Source of the DNA: Neotamlana sedimentorum
GTDB lineage: Bacteria; Bacteroidota; Bacteroidia; Flavobacteriales; Flavobacteriaceae
Direction of reading: 5' to 3'
DNA: 64,000 nt
NCBI RefSeq assembly: GCF_000943565.1
Contig: NZ_JTDW01000013.1
Span: 1 to 64,000 of the forward strand
The translations under genes were made by a program, and so were the position numbers. Shown here one piece after another: positions 43,393 through 52,741 of the stretch (within the stretch, counting starts at the first letter, position 1; each line of letters opens with the position of its first letter). A model generated the notes under the pieces. It worked only from the letters and a program-made list of their open reading frames with translations. It did no database searches and was not told where the DNA came from.

Positions 43393-43689
43393 TTATCTTA
43401 AAATCAGTTTTTTAATAATTTCTTTGCCTAACTCCTCGTTAAGCATGTTAATTATTTTTTGTTTTCCATAGCTTAATTCTTCACGAAGTACACTGGAACT
43501 TAAACTAACATAAAGGGTTTCACGATCTAAACTAACCGAAGTGGTATAGTTGTTTATGCCGTTACCCATTAAATTTTCCCAGGCATTGGCAACGTTTACT
43601 TTATCTAGGCCTTTATCTAACTTGTTAGTTTCAACAAACTGCTTTAGCGCATCGCTAATACTTAAGTGGTCGTGGTTTCGTTTTGCCAT
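43393..43689 (-). CDS. DUF721 protein (DciA-like)
   Basis: 98-aa protein of the DUF721 family: LSISDALKQFVETNKLDKGLDKVNVANAWENLMG, then LYVSLSSSVLREELSYGKQKIINMLNEELG. DciA-type DUF721 proteins help load the replicative helicase in many bacteria lacking DnaC. It lies 5 nt downstream of recF, a normal replication/repair pairing in this group. Confidence 0.85.
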   Translation of the reverse strand: MAKRNHDHLSISDALKQFVETNKLDKGLDKVNVANAWENLMGNGINNYTTSVSLDRETLYVSLSSSVLREELSYGKQKIINMLNEELGKEIIKKLILR

Positions 43690-43694
43690 AGTTT

Positions 43695-44774
43695 TTACAG
43701 GTTAAATATCTCGTAGCTTTGGTGTACTTGTTTTACAGCATTTTCGGTTCTGTTAGCATGTGTATCGCTAATAAATAACTGGCCAAAATTTTCATCGTTA
43801 ACTAATTTAATAATTTGTGCAACTCGGTTTTCATCTAATTTATCAAAAATATCATCGAGTAATAAAATAGGATTAACTCCGCTTTGGGCTTTTATAAAAT
43901 CGAACTGTGCTAATTTTAAGGCTATTAAAAATGATTTTTGTTGTCCTTGGCTCCCGAATTTTTTAATGGGGTGCGTTTCAATATTAAATTGTAAATCGTC
44001 TTTATGTATGCCAACACTAGTGTATTGTAGTGCTTTATCTTTATTAATGGCTTGTTTTAAAAGTGTGTTTAAATCATTATCAAATAAATGGCTATTGTAT
44101 ACCAAATCTACCTCTTCATTACCATTACTAATAGCGTTGTAGCGCGACTTAAAAATAGGAATAAATTCTTGTAAAAAGGCATCACGTTTTTTAAAAACTT
44201 GAGAGCCGTATTCGTTTAATTGGTTGTTATAAACATCTAGTGTGTCTTGATTAAACGTATGGTTTAGTGCAAAATATTTTAATAATGCATTACGTTGTGC
44301 AAGAGTTTTATTATAACTAATTAATTGGTTTAAATAAGTTTTGTCGCTTTGCGAAATTACACTGTCAATAAATTTTCGGCGGGTATCGCTACCTTCAATA
44401 ATTAAGTCTCTATCGGCCGGCGAAACAATGACTAAAGGTAAAAAACCAATATGTTCACTAAATTTTTCGTAAGCTTTTCCGTTACGTTTAATAATTTTTT
44501 TTTGGCCACGTTTTAGGCTTATCGTTATTTTTTCTTCCGTTTCAATTTTTTCATAATTACCATTTATTACAAAAAAATCTTCATCGTGTTTTATGTTTTG
44601 CGATGCTACAGGGTTAAAATAACTTTTTCCGAAAGATAAATGATAAATTGCATCGAGTACATTTGTTTTTCCAATACCATTATTACCAACGATACAGTTA
44701 ATTTTGTTGTTAAAAACAAACGATTTACTCTCAAAATTTTTGTAATTAAGTAAAGAAAGTGATTTTAAAATCAT
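43695..44774 (-). CDS. recF: DNA repair ATPase RecF
   Basis: 359 aa from the ATG at 44774 ([14 protein letters not shown]); a TTG reading from 44786 is possible but unlikely. Walker A is [14 protein letters not shown] (about 30-43), the signature region is [19 protein letters not shown], and Walker B is [16 protein letters not shown]. It loads RecA at gaps with RecO and RecR. The start is about 140 nt from the divergent TPR gene. Confidence 0.96.
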   Translation of the reverse strand: MILKSLSLLNYKNFESKSFVFNNKINCIVGNNGIGKTNVLDAIYHLSFGKSYFNPVASQNIKHDEDFFVINGNYEKIETEEKITISLKRGQKKIIKRNGKAYEKFSEHIGFLPLVIVSPADRDLIIEGSDTRRKFIDSVISQSDKTYLNQLISYNKTLAQRNALLKYFALNHTFNQDTLDVYNNQLNEYGSQVFKKRDAFLQEFIPIFKSRYNAISNGNEEVDLVYNSHLFDNDLNTLLKQAINKDKALQYTSVGIHKDDLQFNIETHPIKKFGSQGQQKSFLIALKLAQFDFIKAQSGVNPILLLDDIFDKLDENRVAQIIKLVNDENFGQLFISDTHANRTENAVKQVHQSYEIFNL

Positions 44775-44878
44775 AAAAAAAGGCAACTATAAATGCATTT
44801 AAAGGCTTGCAAGCTTAAAGAAGCGCAAATTATTGAAAAATATCAAATAAATAGGCTTTTAGTTATGAAGAAAAATTT

Positions 44879-44886
44879 TATTTTTG
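44879..44886 (+). promoter_or_regulatory. -7 promoter box of the TPR-ribH unit
   Basis: TATTTTTG is an exact TAnnTTTG match 26 nt before the TPR gene start. No TTG at the usual distance. Confidence 0.55.
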
Positions 44887-44912
44887 CGCCACATTAATTT
44901 AGACAGCATAGC

Positions 44913-45689
44913 ATGGCGACTTATAAAAAGAAAGGTGGGAAACCACAAACAAAAGTAGAAAAGCAAATTGATATTGAAGAGGATTCTACTACGGCTGAAG
45001 TATTTAATACTTTAGATGAAACAGCTTCGAAAACAGAGGCTTTTGTAGAAAAAAATCAAAAATATATATTTATTATAATTGGTGTTGTAGCCTTAATAGT
45101 TCTTGGTTCTATGGGGTACAAAGAGTTTATTGCTAAGCCAAAACAAACTAACGCCATGAACGATATGTTCCAGGCGCAAAAGTATTTTAACGAGGCTGTA
45201 AATAATGCAGGTGCAGCGAAAGATTCATTATTTAATTTAGCATTAACTGGAGGAGAAGGTAAATTCGGTATGTTAGATATTATTGATGAATACAGCGGAA
45301 CACCGTCTGCTAATTTAGCAAATTATTATGCTGGTACGGCATACTTAAATTTGAAAGATTACAAAAATGCTATTGAGTATTTAAGTGATTTTAGCAGTGA
45401 AGATGAGGTTTTAGCCCCATTAGCAAAAGGAAATATAGGTGATGCCTTTGCTCAATTAAATCAACCAGAAGATGCTTTAAGTTACTACGAAGAAGCAGCA
45501 AATATGCGAGATAACGAATACACTACACCAATGTATTTGTATAAAGCAGGTGTAATAGCTTTAGAATTAGGAAAAGCAAGTAAAGCATTAGGTTACTTCG
45601 AGACTATAAAAGAAGATTACTCTAATTCAACTGAAGCTTCGCAGGTTGAAGTTTTAATTGGTAAAGCGCAAGTGTTGGCTAATAAATAA
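44913..45689 (+). CDS. Membrane-anchored tetratricopeptide repeat protein (YfgM-like)
   Basis: 258-aa protein: a charged N-terminal cytoplasmic part, one membrane segment (about 50-67, IFIIIGVVALIVLGSMGY), then a periplasmic TPR domain (about 125-255, for example ANYYAGTAYLNLKDYKNAIEYL, GDAFAQLNQPEDALSYYEEA). The layout resembles YfgM, which works near the Sec/BAM assembly machinery. It precedes ribH by 3 nt, a conserved flavobacterial neighbour pair, although no functional link with riboflavin is evident. Confidence 0.85.
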   Translation: MATYKKKGGKPQTKVEKQIDIEEDSTTAEVFNTLDETASKTEAFVEKNQKYIFIIIGVVALIVLGSMGYKEFIAKPKQTNAMNDMFQAQKYFNEAVNNAGAAKDSLFNLALTGGEGKFGMLDIIDEYSGTPSANLANYYAGTAYLNLKDYKNAIEYLSDFSSEDEVLAPLAKGNIGDAFAQLNQPEDALSYYEEAANMRDNEYTTPMYLYKAGVIALELGKASKALGYFETIKEDYSNSTEASQVEVLIGKAQVLANK

Positions 45690-45692
45690 TAT

Positions 45693-46178
45693 ATGGCTAC
45701 AGAAAATAAAAACTTATCACAATACGATAAAAACACAATCCCAAACGCGAATAACTTTCGGTTTGGGATTGTTGTTTCAGAGTGGAACGAAAACATCACA
45801 GAAGGTTTATACCAAGGTGCTTTTGATGCCTTAATTGATAACGGTGTACCTCACAATTCTATAATTCGTTGGGATGTACCAGGAAGCTTCGAGCTAATTT
45901 ATGGCTGCAAAAAAATGATAGAGCAAAATGTTGATGCTGTAATTGCTATTGGAAGTGTAATACAAGGCGAAACCAAACACTTTGATTTTGTTTGCGAAGG
46001 TGTTACTCAAGGTATAAAAGATTTAAATATAATTACAGATACACCAGTAGTATTTTGTGTACTTACCGATAATACCATGCAGCAAGCCATAGATCGTGCT
46101 GGAGGTAAACATGGAAATAAAGGTACAGAGGCCGCTATAGCTGCAATAAAAATGGCTAATTTAAGGTCAAATAATTAA
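45693..46178 (+). CDS. ribH: 6,7-dimethyl-8-ribityllumazine synthase
   Basis: 161-aa enzyme of the penultimate riboflavin step. Motifs: FGIVVSEWNENITEGLYQGA (about 24-43), VPGSFELIYGCKK, AIGSVIQGETKHFDFVCEGV containing the catalytic His region, and PVVFCVLTDNTMQQAIDRAGGKHGNKG. It probably forms the usual 60-subunit or pentameric shell. Confidence 0.96.
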   Translation: MATENKNLSQYDKNTIPNANNFRFGIVVSEWNENITEGLYQGAFDALIDNGVPHNSIIRWDVPGSFELIYGCKKMIEQNVDAVIAIGSVIQGETKHFDFVCEGVTQGIKDLNIITDTPVVFCVLTDNTMQQAIDRAGGKHGNKGTEAAIAAIKMANLRSNN

Positions 46179-46275
46179 TAGTAAACTTTTTTAAGTCATC
46201 AACAGTCTCCCGTCATTAAGCATTAATGTTAACAATTTTTGGCATTTCTCCACTTAGTTTCTGCCTATTTTTAAG

Positions 46276-46283
46276 TATTTTTG
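46276..46283 (+). promoter_or_regulatory. -7 promoter box of the small membrane-protein gene
   Basis: TATTTTTG is an exact TAnnTTTG match 19 nt before the TTG start at 46303. This predicts a leader of only about 12 nt and supports the TTG. Confidence 0.5.
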
Positions 46284-46302
46284 GGGTTTAAATACCACAA
46301 TT

Positions 46303-46533
46303 TTGTTTAAACAACGTAAGCCCAGAACTTTTAATTATCAACCTCGATTTTCAAAGGAAAATAAAGAACAATCTCACGAAAGTGAAACAGATAAAAAAGA
46401 CTTTGCTTCAAAATGGCGAAATAGTGTTGGTAACAGAAAAAAAGTAAAAGGCATTATGCCAATGCGTACTTTAATTTTGGCTTTGGTATTATTATTGATT
46501 TGTATGTATTTACTCGAAAAAAAATACATGTAA
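46303..46533 (+). CDS. Small single-pass membrane protein, FNYQPRF motif (copy 1)
   Basis: 76 aa starting at TTG. The N-terminus is basic with RKPRTFNYQPRFSK, the middle is charged, and the C-terminus has one membrane segment (about 54-70, TLILALVLLLICMYLL). Similar short proteins beside ribH are sometimes mislabelled as riboflavin synthase subunit beta, but nothing here resembles an enzyme. It is followed by a paralogue sharing the NYQPR motif and then mutL. Function unknown. Confidence 0.7.
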   Translation: MFKQRKPRTFNYQPRFSKENKEQSHESETDKKDFASKWRNSVGNRKKVKGIMPMRTLILALVLLLICMYLLEKKYM

Positions 46534-46549
46534 CTTAAAGCTAAACAGT

Positions 46550-46831
46550 ATGGGACTTTTAAAAACACGTAAAAACAAAAAATTTAATTATCAACCACGT
46601 TATTTTGACGATAAAGGTGAAGGTAATCCGTTTGAAATTAAACATAAATTCGACAATTTTAGAAAAACCGTTGAAACTAATAAAAGCATAAAAACCCGAT
46701 TTAACGAAGCTTTAGACGATTATAAAAATCCAGATAAAGAAGCTAATAGGAGAATTTTAATTATAGTTGGAGTTTTAGTTTTAATATTTTTATTTATAAT
46801 CGATTTCGATTTATCTATATTTTTTTCATAA
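46550..46831 (+). CDS. Small single-pass membrane protein, FNYQPRYF motif (copy 2)
   Basis: 93 aa with the same plan as copy 1: basic start (KTRKNKKFNYQPRYFDDKG), charged helix, then one C-terminal membrane segment (about 70-90, ILIIVGVLVLIFLFIIDFDL). It starts 16 nt after copy 1 and ends 6 nt before mutL, so the three are probably one transcript. Conservation of FNYQPR in both suggests that the cytosolic end binds a partner. Function unknown. Confidence 0.72.
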   Translation: MGLLKTRKNKKFNYQPRYFDDKGEGNPFEIKHKFDNFRKTVETNKSIKTRFNEALDDYKNPDKEANRRILIIVGVLVLIFLFIIDFDLSIFFS

Positions 46832-46837
46832 TTATTT

Positions 46838-48718
46838 ATGGCAGACATTATACAACTTTTACCCGATCATGTAGCAAACCAAATAGCCGCAGGAGAAGTT
46901 GTACAGCGCCCAGCTTCGGTAGTAAAAGAACTTCTTGAAAATGCTATTGATGCGGGAGCTAATACTATAAAATTAATTATTAAAGATGCAGGTAAAACCT
47001 TAGTACAGGTAATAGATGATGGCAAGGGCATGAGTACTACAGATGCACGTTTAAGTTTTGAGCGTCATGCTACTTCAAAAATTAAATCTGCAGACGATTT
47101 ATTTCAGCTTAACACTAAAGGATTTCGTGGTGAAGCTCTGGCGAGTATTGCAGCCATTGCCCATGTAGAGCTTAAAACAAAACAAGAAACAGACGATGTT
47201 GGTAACACCATACAAATAGAGGGTAGCAAGGTGATTACACAAGAAATTGTGGTAACCCCAAAAGGCACATCGGTTGCGGTAAAAAACTTGTTTTTTAATA
47301 TACCAGCACGACGTAATTTTTTAAAATCTGATGCGGTAGAATTACGCCATATTATGGATGAGTTTCATCGTGTAGCTTTAGCTCATCCTTCTATAAATTT
47401 TCTTTTTTACAATAACGGAAGCGAAACCTTTAATTTGCCGGTTAGTAATTTTAGGCAACGTATTGTAAATATTTTTGGAAGTAAAACCAATGAAAAGTTG
47501 GTGCCAGTTAACGAAGATACCGAAGTACTTAAAATTTCTGGTTTTGTTGGTAAGCCCGAGTTTGCCAAAAAAACACGAGGTGAGCAGTATTTTTTTGTGA
47601 ATAATAGATTTATAAAAAGTGCTTATTTAAATCATGCAATTGCCTCCGCGTTTGAAGGTTTATTAAAAAACGGAACACACGCGAGCTATTTTTTAAATTT
47701 AGATGTAGATCCGCAAACCATAGATATTAATATTCACCCCACTAAAACTGAAATTAAGTTTGACGACGAGCATACGCTTTACGCTATTTTACGTTCGGCT
47801 GTAAAACATAGTTTAGGGCAATTTAATATAGCGCCAGTTTTAGACTTTGATAGAGATCCTAATTTAGATACCTCGTATACCCAGCAAAAAATTAATATTA
47901 AAGCACCGCAAATTGAGGTTGATAGAAGTTTTAATCCGTTTAAAAACGAACCTATTAAAACAGAATCTAAACCGTCTTTCTCTGGTAGACAAACTACATC
48001 GTTTAAACCAACTCCAAATAATTGGGATAGTTTGTATATTGGTGTGGCTTCAAAAGAAATAAATAATAACAATGAGACATCTGTAGATTTTAGTGAAGTT
48101 CAATTTGAAAGTGAAGAGCAAACGGCTTCAATGTTTGATAATAATGAGGTAGAACAAGCTAATACAACCTATCAAATTCACAATAAATACATTGTAAGCA
48201 CAATAAAATCTGGTATGTTGGTTATCGATCAATACCGTGCACATCAAAGGGTTTTATATGAAGATTTTTTAAAGAATCTTACTATAAAAGAAGCTACAAG
48301 TCAGCAGTTATTATTTCCGCTACAGCTACATTTTTCAAAACAAGATGTAGAAATTATCAGTCAATTAAAAGAAGATTTAGAATTTACAGGATTTTTATTT
48401 TCAGAAATAACTAAAGAAACGGTTGAAATTACTGGAGTTCCGGTAGGTGTTCCCGAAAGTGAAGTGTCTATTATTTTAGAACAGTTAATAAGCGATGTAG
48501 AAAACGAGGTGCCCGATAGTAATTTTAGTGCGGCCGATTTACTAGCAAAATCTATGGCTAAAAGTTTAGCAATTAAAACAGGGCAGGCTTTAAAAAAAGA
48601 TGAACAAGAACACTTGGTAAATAAGCTTTTTGCTTGTAAAGAGCCAAACGTTTCGCCAACTAATAAAACAACATTTATTACGATGAGTGTTGATGAGTTA
48701 GATAAAAAATTTATATGA
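46838..48718 (+). CDS. mutL: DNA mismatch repair protein MutL, endonuclease motifs degenerate
   Basis: 626-aa MutL. The GHKL ATPase is intact: ELLENAIDAGAN (about 33-44), VIDDGKGM and GFRGEALASIAA. A poorly conserved linker (about 340-440) leads to the C-terminal dimerisation domain. The metal-binding endonuclease motif expected as DQHAxxE is DQYRAHQ, and the C-terminal CPHGRP-type motif is absent (EPNVSPTNK). So it probably cannot nick DNA itself; this state may be common in its relatives. Confidence 0.95.
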   Translation: MADIIQLLPDHVANQIAAGEVVQRPASVVKELLENAIDAGANTIKLIIKDAGKTLVQVIDDGKGMSTTDARLSFERHATSKIKSADDLFQLNTKGFRGEALASIAAIAHVELKTKQETDDVGNTIQIEGSKVITQEIVVTPKGTSVAVKNLFFNIPARRNFLKSDAVELRHIMDEFHRVALAHPSINFLFYNNGSETFNLPVSNFRQRIVNIFGSKTNEKLVPVNEDTEVLKISGFVGKPEFAKKTRGEQYFFVNNRFIKSAYLNHAIASAFEGLLKNGTHASYFLNLDVDPQTIDINIHPTKTEIKFDDEHTLYAILRSAVKHSLGQFNIAPVLDFDRDPNLDTSYTQQKINIKAPQIEVDRSFNPFKNEPIKTESKPSFSGRQTTSFKPTPNNWDSLYIGVASKEINNNNETSVDFSEVQFESEEQTASMFDNNEVEQANTTYQIHNKYIVSTIKSGMLVIDQYRAHQRVLYEDFLKNLTIKEATSQQLLFPLQLHFSKQDVEIISQLKEDLEFTGFLFSEITKETVEITGVPVGVPESEVSIILEQLISDVENEVPDSNFSAADLLAKSMAKSLAIKTGQALKKDEQEHLVNKLFACKEPNVSPTNKTTFITMSVDELDKKFI

Positions 48719-48761
48719 TGTAACCTACAGCATATAGGTTTATAAAAAGAGAATTTAAATT

Positions 48762-49490
48762 ATGATGAGAATTTCAGATACCGTAAAACACTTAATAATT
48801 ATTAATGTATTAGTGTTTATAGGTACATTAACAATAGGTGGAGGTCAATTATTTTATGAATGGTTTGCCTTATATTTTCCAAAAAACGAAGCTTTTAAAC
48901 CTTGGCAAATTATAACACATATGTTTATGCATGGTGGCTTTACACATTTGTTGTTTAATATGTTTGCGCTTTGGATGTTTGGTTCGCCTGTAGAGAATGT
49001 TTTAGGATCAAAACGTTTTTTATTTGTTTATATATCAGCTGGTTTAGGTGCTGTGGCATTACAGTTAGGGTATTATTATTTTAAATATATTCCTATGGAG
49101 CAAGAAGCTATGGCTTTAGGTTTTACACAAGATCAAATTTTAGAAGTATTTAAAGAAGGCAAAGTATTTCGTGCAATAGGACAAGAGTTTAACGAGATTT
49201 ATTATGCTTCAATGGTTGGTGCTTCAGGATGTATTATGGGAATTTTAGCTGCTTTTGGAATGATGAACCCTAATGCAGAACTTATGATGATTTTTCTTCC
49301 AATTCCTATAAAAGCCAAGTATTTTATCCCAGGAATTATTATATTAGATTTAGTTTCAGGTATAACAGGACAATCCTTTTTTAGTCCAAGTAACACAGCT
49401 TATATGGCTCACGTTGGTGGTGCTATTACCGGGTTTATCATTATGTGGTACTGGAAAAAAAATCAGTTTAACCAAAATCGTGGGTATTAA
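48762..49490 (+). CDS. Rhomboid-family intramembrane serine protease (1)
   Basis: 242-aa membrane protein with six or seven segments. HLLFNMFALWMFGSPVE supplies the conserved His-Asn loop, GASGCIMGI the catalytic Ser, and AHVGGAITGF the catalytic His. It cleaves unknown membrane substrates. Its stop overlaps the start of the next rhomboid gene by one base (TAATG). Confidence 0.92.
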   Translation: MMRISDTVKHLIIINVLVFIGTLTIGGGQLFYEWFALYFPKNEAFKPWQIITHMFMHGGFTHLLFNMFALWMFGSPVENVLGSKRFLFVYISAGLGAVALQLGYYYFKYIPMEQEAMALGFTQDQILEVFKEGKVFRAIGQEFNEIYYASMVGASGCIMGILAAFGMMNPNAELMMIFLPIPIKAKYFIPGIIILDLVSGITGQSFFSPSNTAYMAHVGGAITGFIIMWYWKKNQFNQNRGY

Positions 49491-50338
49491 TGAGCGCTTT
49501 TGTTCAAGATTTAAAATATAAATTTACAAACCTAAATGTGTTAGAAAAAATTATTGCCATTAATTTGGTAGTATTTGTTTTGACCCTTTTATTTAAAAAT
49601 CAAATGGTTTGGTTAGAATTACCTAGTAGTTTTAGCGAATTTATTATTAAACCATGGACAATAATAAGTTATGCGTTTGTACATTTCGATTTTATGCATG
49701 TTTTATTTAATATGCTTTGGTTGTATTTTTTAGGGCGTATGTTTTTAAATTTATTTAGTTCTAAAACGGCTTTAAATATCTATTTTTTAGGTGTTATTCT
49801 AGGAGGATTTTTATTTATTTTAGGATATACCTTGTTGCCAAATTTATTTGGTGGTTATTCCAGATTGCTTGGTGCATCGGCGGGTGTAAGAGCATTGCTT
49901 ATATTTTTATGTGCTTATATGCCTAATCAAGATGTACGATTTTTTACTTTCAATATTAAATTGTGGTATATTGGTTTGGGTATCATTCTGTTAGATTTTT
50001 TTGGGTTGTTTGGAGCTAATGCTGGTGGTAATTTGGCACATATAGGTGGTGCTATTCTTGGATATATTTATGCTAAGCAATTACAAAATGGAACGGATAT
50101 AGGTAAAGACTTTGAGCGCTTTATGGATAAAATTTTTAATTTATTTAAGCCCTCAAAAAAAGGACCATTAAAAACAGTACATAAGAATAAAAATAAAGTT
50201 GGGGGTTATACTAAAGCTGATTTTAATAAGTTTAATAATCAAAAAAAGATTGATGTAATTCTAGATAAAATAAGTAAAAGTGGATACGATAGTTTAACAT
50301 CAGAAGAGAAAGAATTTCTGTTTAGAGCAGGGAAATAA
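49490..50338 (+). CDS. Rhomboid-family intramembrane serine protease (2) with C-terminal DUF6576-like tail
   Basis: 282 aa. The membrane core carries HVLFNMLWLYFLG, LLGASAGVRAL (Ser in GASAG instead of the usual GASG) and AHIGGAILGY (His). The soluble tail (about 225-282), GYTKADFNKFNNQKKIDVIL then YDSLTSEEKEFLFRA, resembles the DUF6576 tail found on Bacteroidota rhomboids. It is translationally coupled to the first rhomboid. Confidence 0.9.
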   Translation: MSAFVQDLKYKFTNLNVLEKIIAINLVVFVLTLLFKNQMVWLELPSSFSEFIIKPWTIISYAFVHFDFMHVLFNMLWLYFLGRMFLNLFSSKTALNIYFLGVILGGFLFILGYTLLPNLFGGYSRLLGASAGVRALLIFLCAYMPNQDVRFFTFNIKLWYIGLGIILLDFFGLFGANAGGNLAHIGGAILGYIYAKQLQNGTDIGKDFERFMDKIFNLFKPSKKGPLKTVHKNKNKVGGYTKADFNKFNNQKKIDVILDKISKSGYDSLTSEEKEFLFRAGK

Positions 50339-50392
50339 CTGTTAAAGCTAGAAGCTAAAGTTTAAAAACTAAGGCATATATAGTAGAAAGCT

Positions 50393-51418
50393 ATGAGTAA
50401 ACTAAGCTTCACGAATAAAATAGTTTATTTTTTAAATACGGTAGTTGCTGTATTACTTTTGCTGTCTTATATTTTACCGTTTTTGCCACCTAAAACCTTT
50501 AGCATACTTGCAGTACTTAATTTAGGGGTTTCGTTTTTAATAATACTTAATGTTGTATTTTTTATTTATTGGTTAATTAAGTTTAAACGAAAGTTTATGC
50601 TGTCTTTAACCGTATTGCTCATAGGTTATTTTGGCTTTGGTTCGCTTTACAAGTTTTCATCTGCTAAAAATATTGAAGATAGCGGTAATTTTAAAGTGAT
50701 GAATTATAATGTTCGTTTGTTTAATTTATACGAATGGTTACCAGGAACCGATGTTGATGCTAAAATTATAGATTTAATTAAGACAGAATCGCCAGATATT
50801 TTAAGCCTTCAAGAATATCATTCTCGGGAGGATGTTAATTTATCCTTTTTTAAATATAAGTATGAAAAGCTTTCAGGTAAAAAAATAAAATCGGGACAAG
50901 CCATTTACTCTCAGTTTCCCATAATAAACTCGGGTTCTATTGAGTTTCCAAATACATCAAATAATGCCATTTATGCCGATGTTGTTAAAGGAAATGATAC
51001 TATTCGTGTGTATAATATTCATTTGGAGTCTATGCGAATTAACACACAGGTTGAAAGTTTAAAAAAGGAGAACTCCGAGCGTTTGTTTAATCGTATTAGC
51101 AATACATTTAAAATGCAACAGTTTCAAACGGAATTGTTTTTAATGCACAAAAAGCAATGTGATTATAAAATGATTATTTGTGGCGATTTTAATAACACCG
51201 CTTTTTCATATGTATATAAAACTATAAAAGGAGATTTAAACGATACATTTATTCAGGCGGGTTCTGGTTTTGGTCGTACATATCATTTTAAATTCTTTCC
51301 TATTCGTATAGACTTTATTTTTGCAGATCAAGCTTTTAATGTAAATGGTTTTAAAACATACGATAACTACTATTCCGATCATTATCCAATTACAACAACT
51401 TTAAGTTTAAAAAAATAG
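50393..51418 (+). CDS. Membrane-anchored endonuclease/exonuclease/phosphatase family protein
   Basis: 341 aa: three hydrophobic segments in the first 85 residues, then an exported EEP domain with MNYNVRLFN, LSLQEYH (metal Glu), VYNIHLESMRI, ICGDFNNT (catalytic Asp/Asn), RIDFIFAD and SDHYPITT (final His). The fold cleaves phosphoester bonds in nucleic acids or lipids. The substrate is unknown, and its periplasmic side suggests a nuclease or lipid phosphatase. Confidence 0.9.
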   Translation: MSKLSFTNKIVYFLNTVVAVLLLLSYILPFLPPKTFSILAVLNLGVSFLIILNVVFFIYWLIKFKRKFMLSLTVLLIGYFGFGSLYKFSSAKNIEDSGNFKVMNYNVRLFNLYEWLPGTDVDAKIIDLIKTESPDILSLQEYHSREDVNLSFFKYKYEKLSGKKIKSGQAIYSQFPIINSGSIEFPNTSNNAIYADVVKGNDTIRVYNIHLESMRINTQVESLKKENSERLFNRISNTFKMQQFQTELFLMHKKQCDYKMIICGDFNNTAFSYVYKTIKGDLNDTFIQAGSGFGRTYHFKFFPIRIDFIFADQAFNVNGFKTYDNYYSDHYPITTTLSLKK

Positions 51419-51534
51419 CATAACTTCTACTTAACATGTTTGCTTAAAAATTAGCTTTATAGCTATTTCCCGATAACTTTATAATAATCTTTACAAGCTA
51501 TGTTTGTTTATTAATAACCATTTAGTTTTTAACA

Positions 51535-52431
51535 ATGCAAACGCAACACAATACACAACAACCTGAAGTTTTTTTTCATGTAGGTACCGCAAAAACAGGA
51601 ACAACTTTTTTACAATATCGCGTATTCCCAAAGTTACAAGGCCTTTCATATATTCAACGTACACGCTACAAAAAAGCTATTAAAATTATAAAAAAAGGCG
51701 AACACAACCGATATTTAGTGTCTCGAGAGTTAGATCGACGTGTTTTTAAAAAAGAAGTAGAGCGTTTTGCAAAAGCATACCCAAATACCTTAGCAATTAT
51801 TGTATTTAGAAGGCATGATAGCTATATAGCATCAGAGTATCGCAGGTATGTAAAAAATGGTTTTACAGGAAGTTTTAAAGATTTTTTTGATGTACAAAAT
51901 GATTCAGGGTTCTTTAAAAAAGAACATATGGACTACGATAGACAAATAAAAATATTAGAAAAAAACTTTAATAAAAAACCGCTTGTTTTAGTTTACAACG
52001 ATTTAAAAAATGATTCTAAAGCATTTATAGGAGGCATTGCAAATGCTTTAGAAGCTACTGTAGATTTAAGTAATTTAGATTTATCTAGAAAACACAAATC
52101 CTATTCCGAAAAACAATTAAAAGCGATGCAATTTATGGGTAAGTATATTAACATGACCAAACGTCGCGGATTTAAAAACAGCTTTTTAAACTTATTATTT
52201 AGGCTGTATTTAGGAACATTACGATATGGAATTCTGCATGGTGCGCGATTATTGCCAGATACCATGTTTTCAAAATCACCACTTATTAGCAAGAAGGATT
52301 TAAAAGAGGTTAAAAAATATTACAAAGAAGAATGGAAGGCTTGTAAAGCTTATAGTACGCGCTTAGTTGTAGACGAAACGCTTGTTGAAATAACCGATTT
52401 ACAAGAAGATTTAATTTACGGCGGAATATAG
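51535..52431 (+). CDS. Sulfotransferase-family protein
   Basis: 298 aa. The PAPS phosphosulfate loop is FFHVGTAKTGTTFLQ (13-27) and the 3'-phosphate site is IVFRRHDSYIASEYRR (about 88-103). KHKSYSEKQLKAMQFMG sits where acceptor contacts are expected. No export signal, so it would sulfate a cytoplasmic or membrane-face acceptor such as a lipid-linked glycan. It ends one base before the convergent DUF6122 gene, with no terminator between them. Confidence 0.8.
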   Translation: MQTQHNTQQPEVFFHVGTAKTGTTFLQYRVFPKLQGLSYIQRTRYKKAIKIIKKGEHNRYLVSRELDRRVFKKEVERFAKAYPNTLAIIVFRRHDSYIASEYRRYVKNGFTGSFKDFFDVQNDSGFFKKEHMDYDRQIKILEKNFNKKPLVLVYNDLKNDSKAFIGGIANALEATVDLSNLDLSRKHKSYSEKQLKAMQFMGKYINMTKRRGFKNSFLNLLFRLYLGTLRYGILHGARLLPDTMFSKSPLISKKDLKEVKKYYKEEWKACKAYSTRLVVDETLVEITDLQEDLIYGGI

Positions 52432-52432
52432 C

Positions 52433-52741
52433 TTACATAAAAAGGCAATCTAAAATATCGGCAATAATGTGAATTACGAGGCCTAAGGCCACTAATCGCG
52501 ATTTTTTAGGTACTAGAAGAAATATATAAAACAAAATAGTAAACCCAGAATGTAACGGATGATAGCCAATACTACAACGACCCGAGTCGAAAATTGGTGT
52601 GGCTAATAAATGGTCTAAATCTATTAATATTCCAGCAACCATGGTTAGGTAGGCAATTTTCCAGTTGGCTTTATAAAACAATAAAGCAATTACAAGTGGT
52701 AATAAAAAGTGTGTGCCGTAATGTACAATGGGTTGTAGCAT
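52433..52741 (-). CDS. Small integral membrane protein, DUF6122-like
   Basis: 102 aa with about four hydrophobic segments and conserved acidic/His residues: HYGTHFLLPLVIALLFY, GILIDLDHLLATPIFD, RCSIGYHPLHS and HIIADILDC. The HxD-rich pattern recalls metal-dependent membrane hydrolases, but no activity is established. Its start overlaps the end of the WbqC-like gene by one base. Confidence 0.7.
   Translation of the reverse strand: MLQPIVHYGTHFLLPLVIALLFYKANWKIAYLTMVAGILIDLDHLLATPIFDSGRCSIGYHPLHSGFTILFYIFLLVPKKSRLVALGLVIHIIADILDCLFM

Noticed and set aside
48718-48761. Short inverted repeat AACCTA/TAGGTT after mutL
   Set aside because: Only 6 bp with no T tract; too weak to call a terminator.
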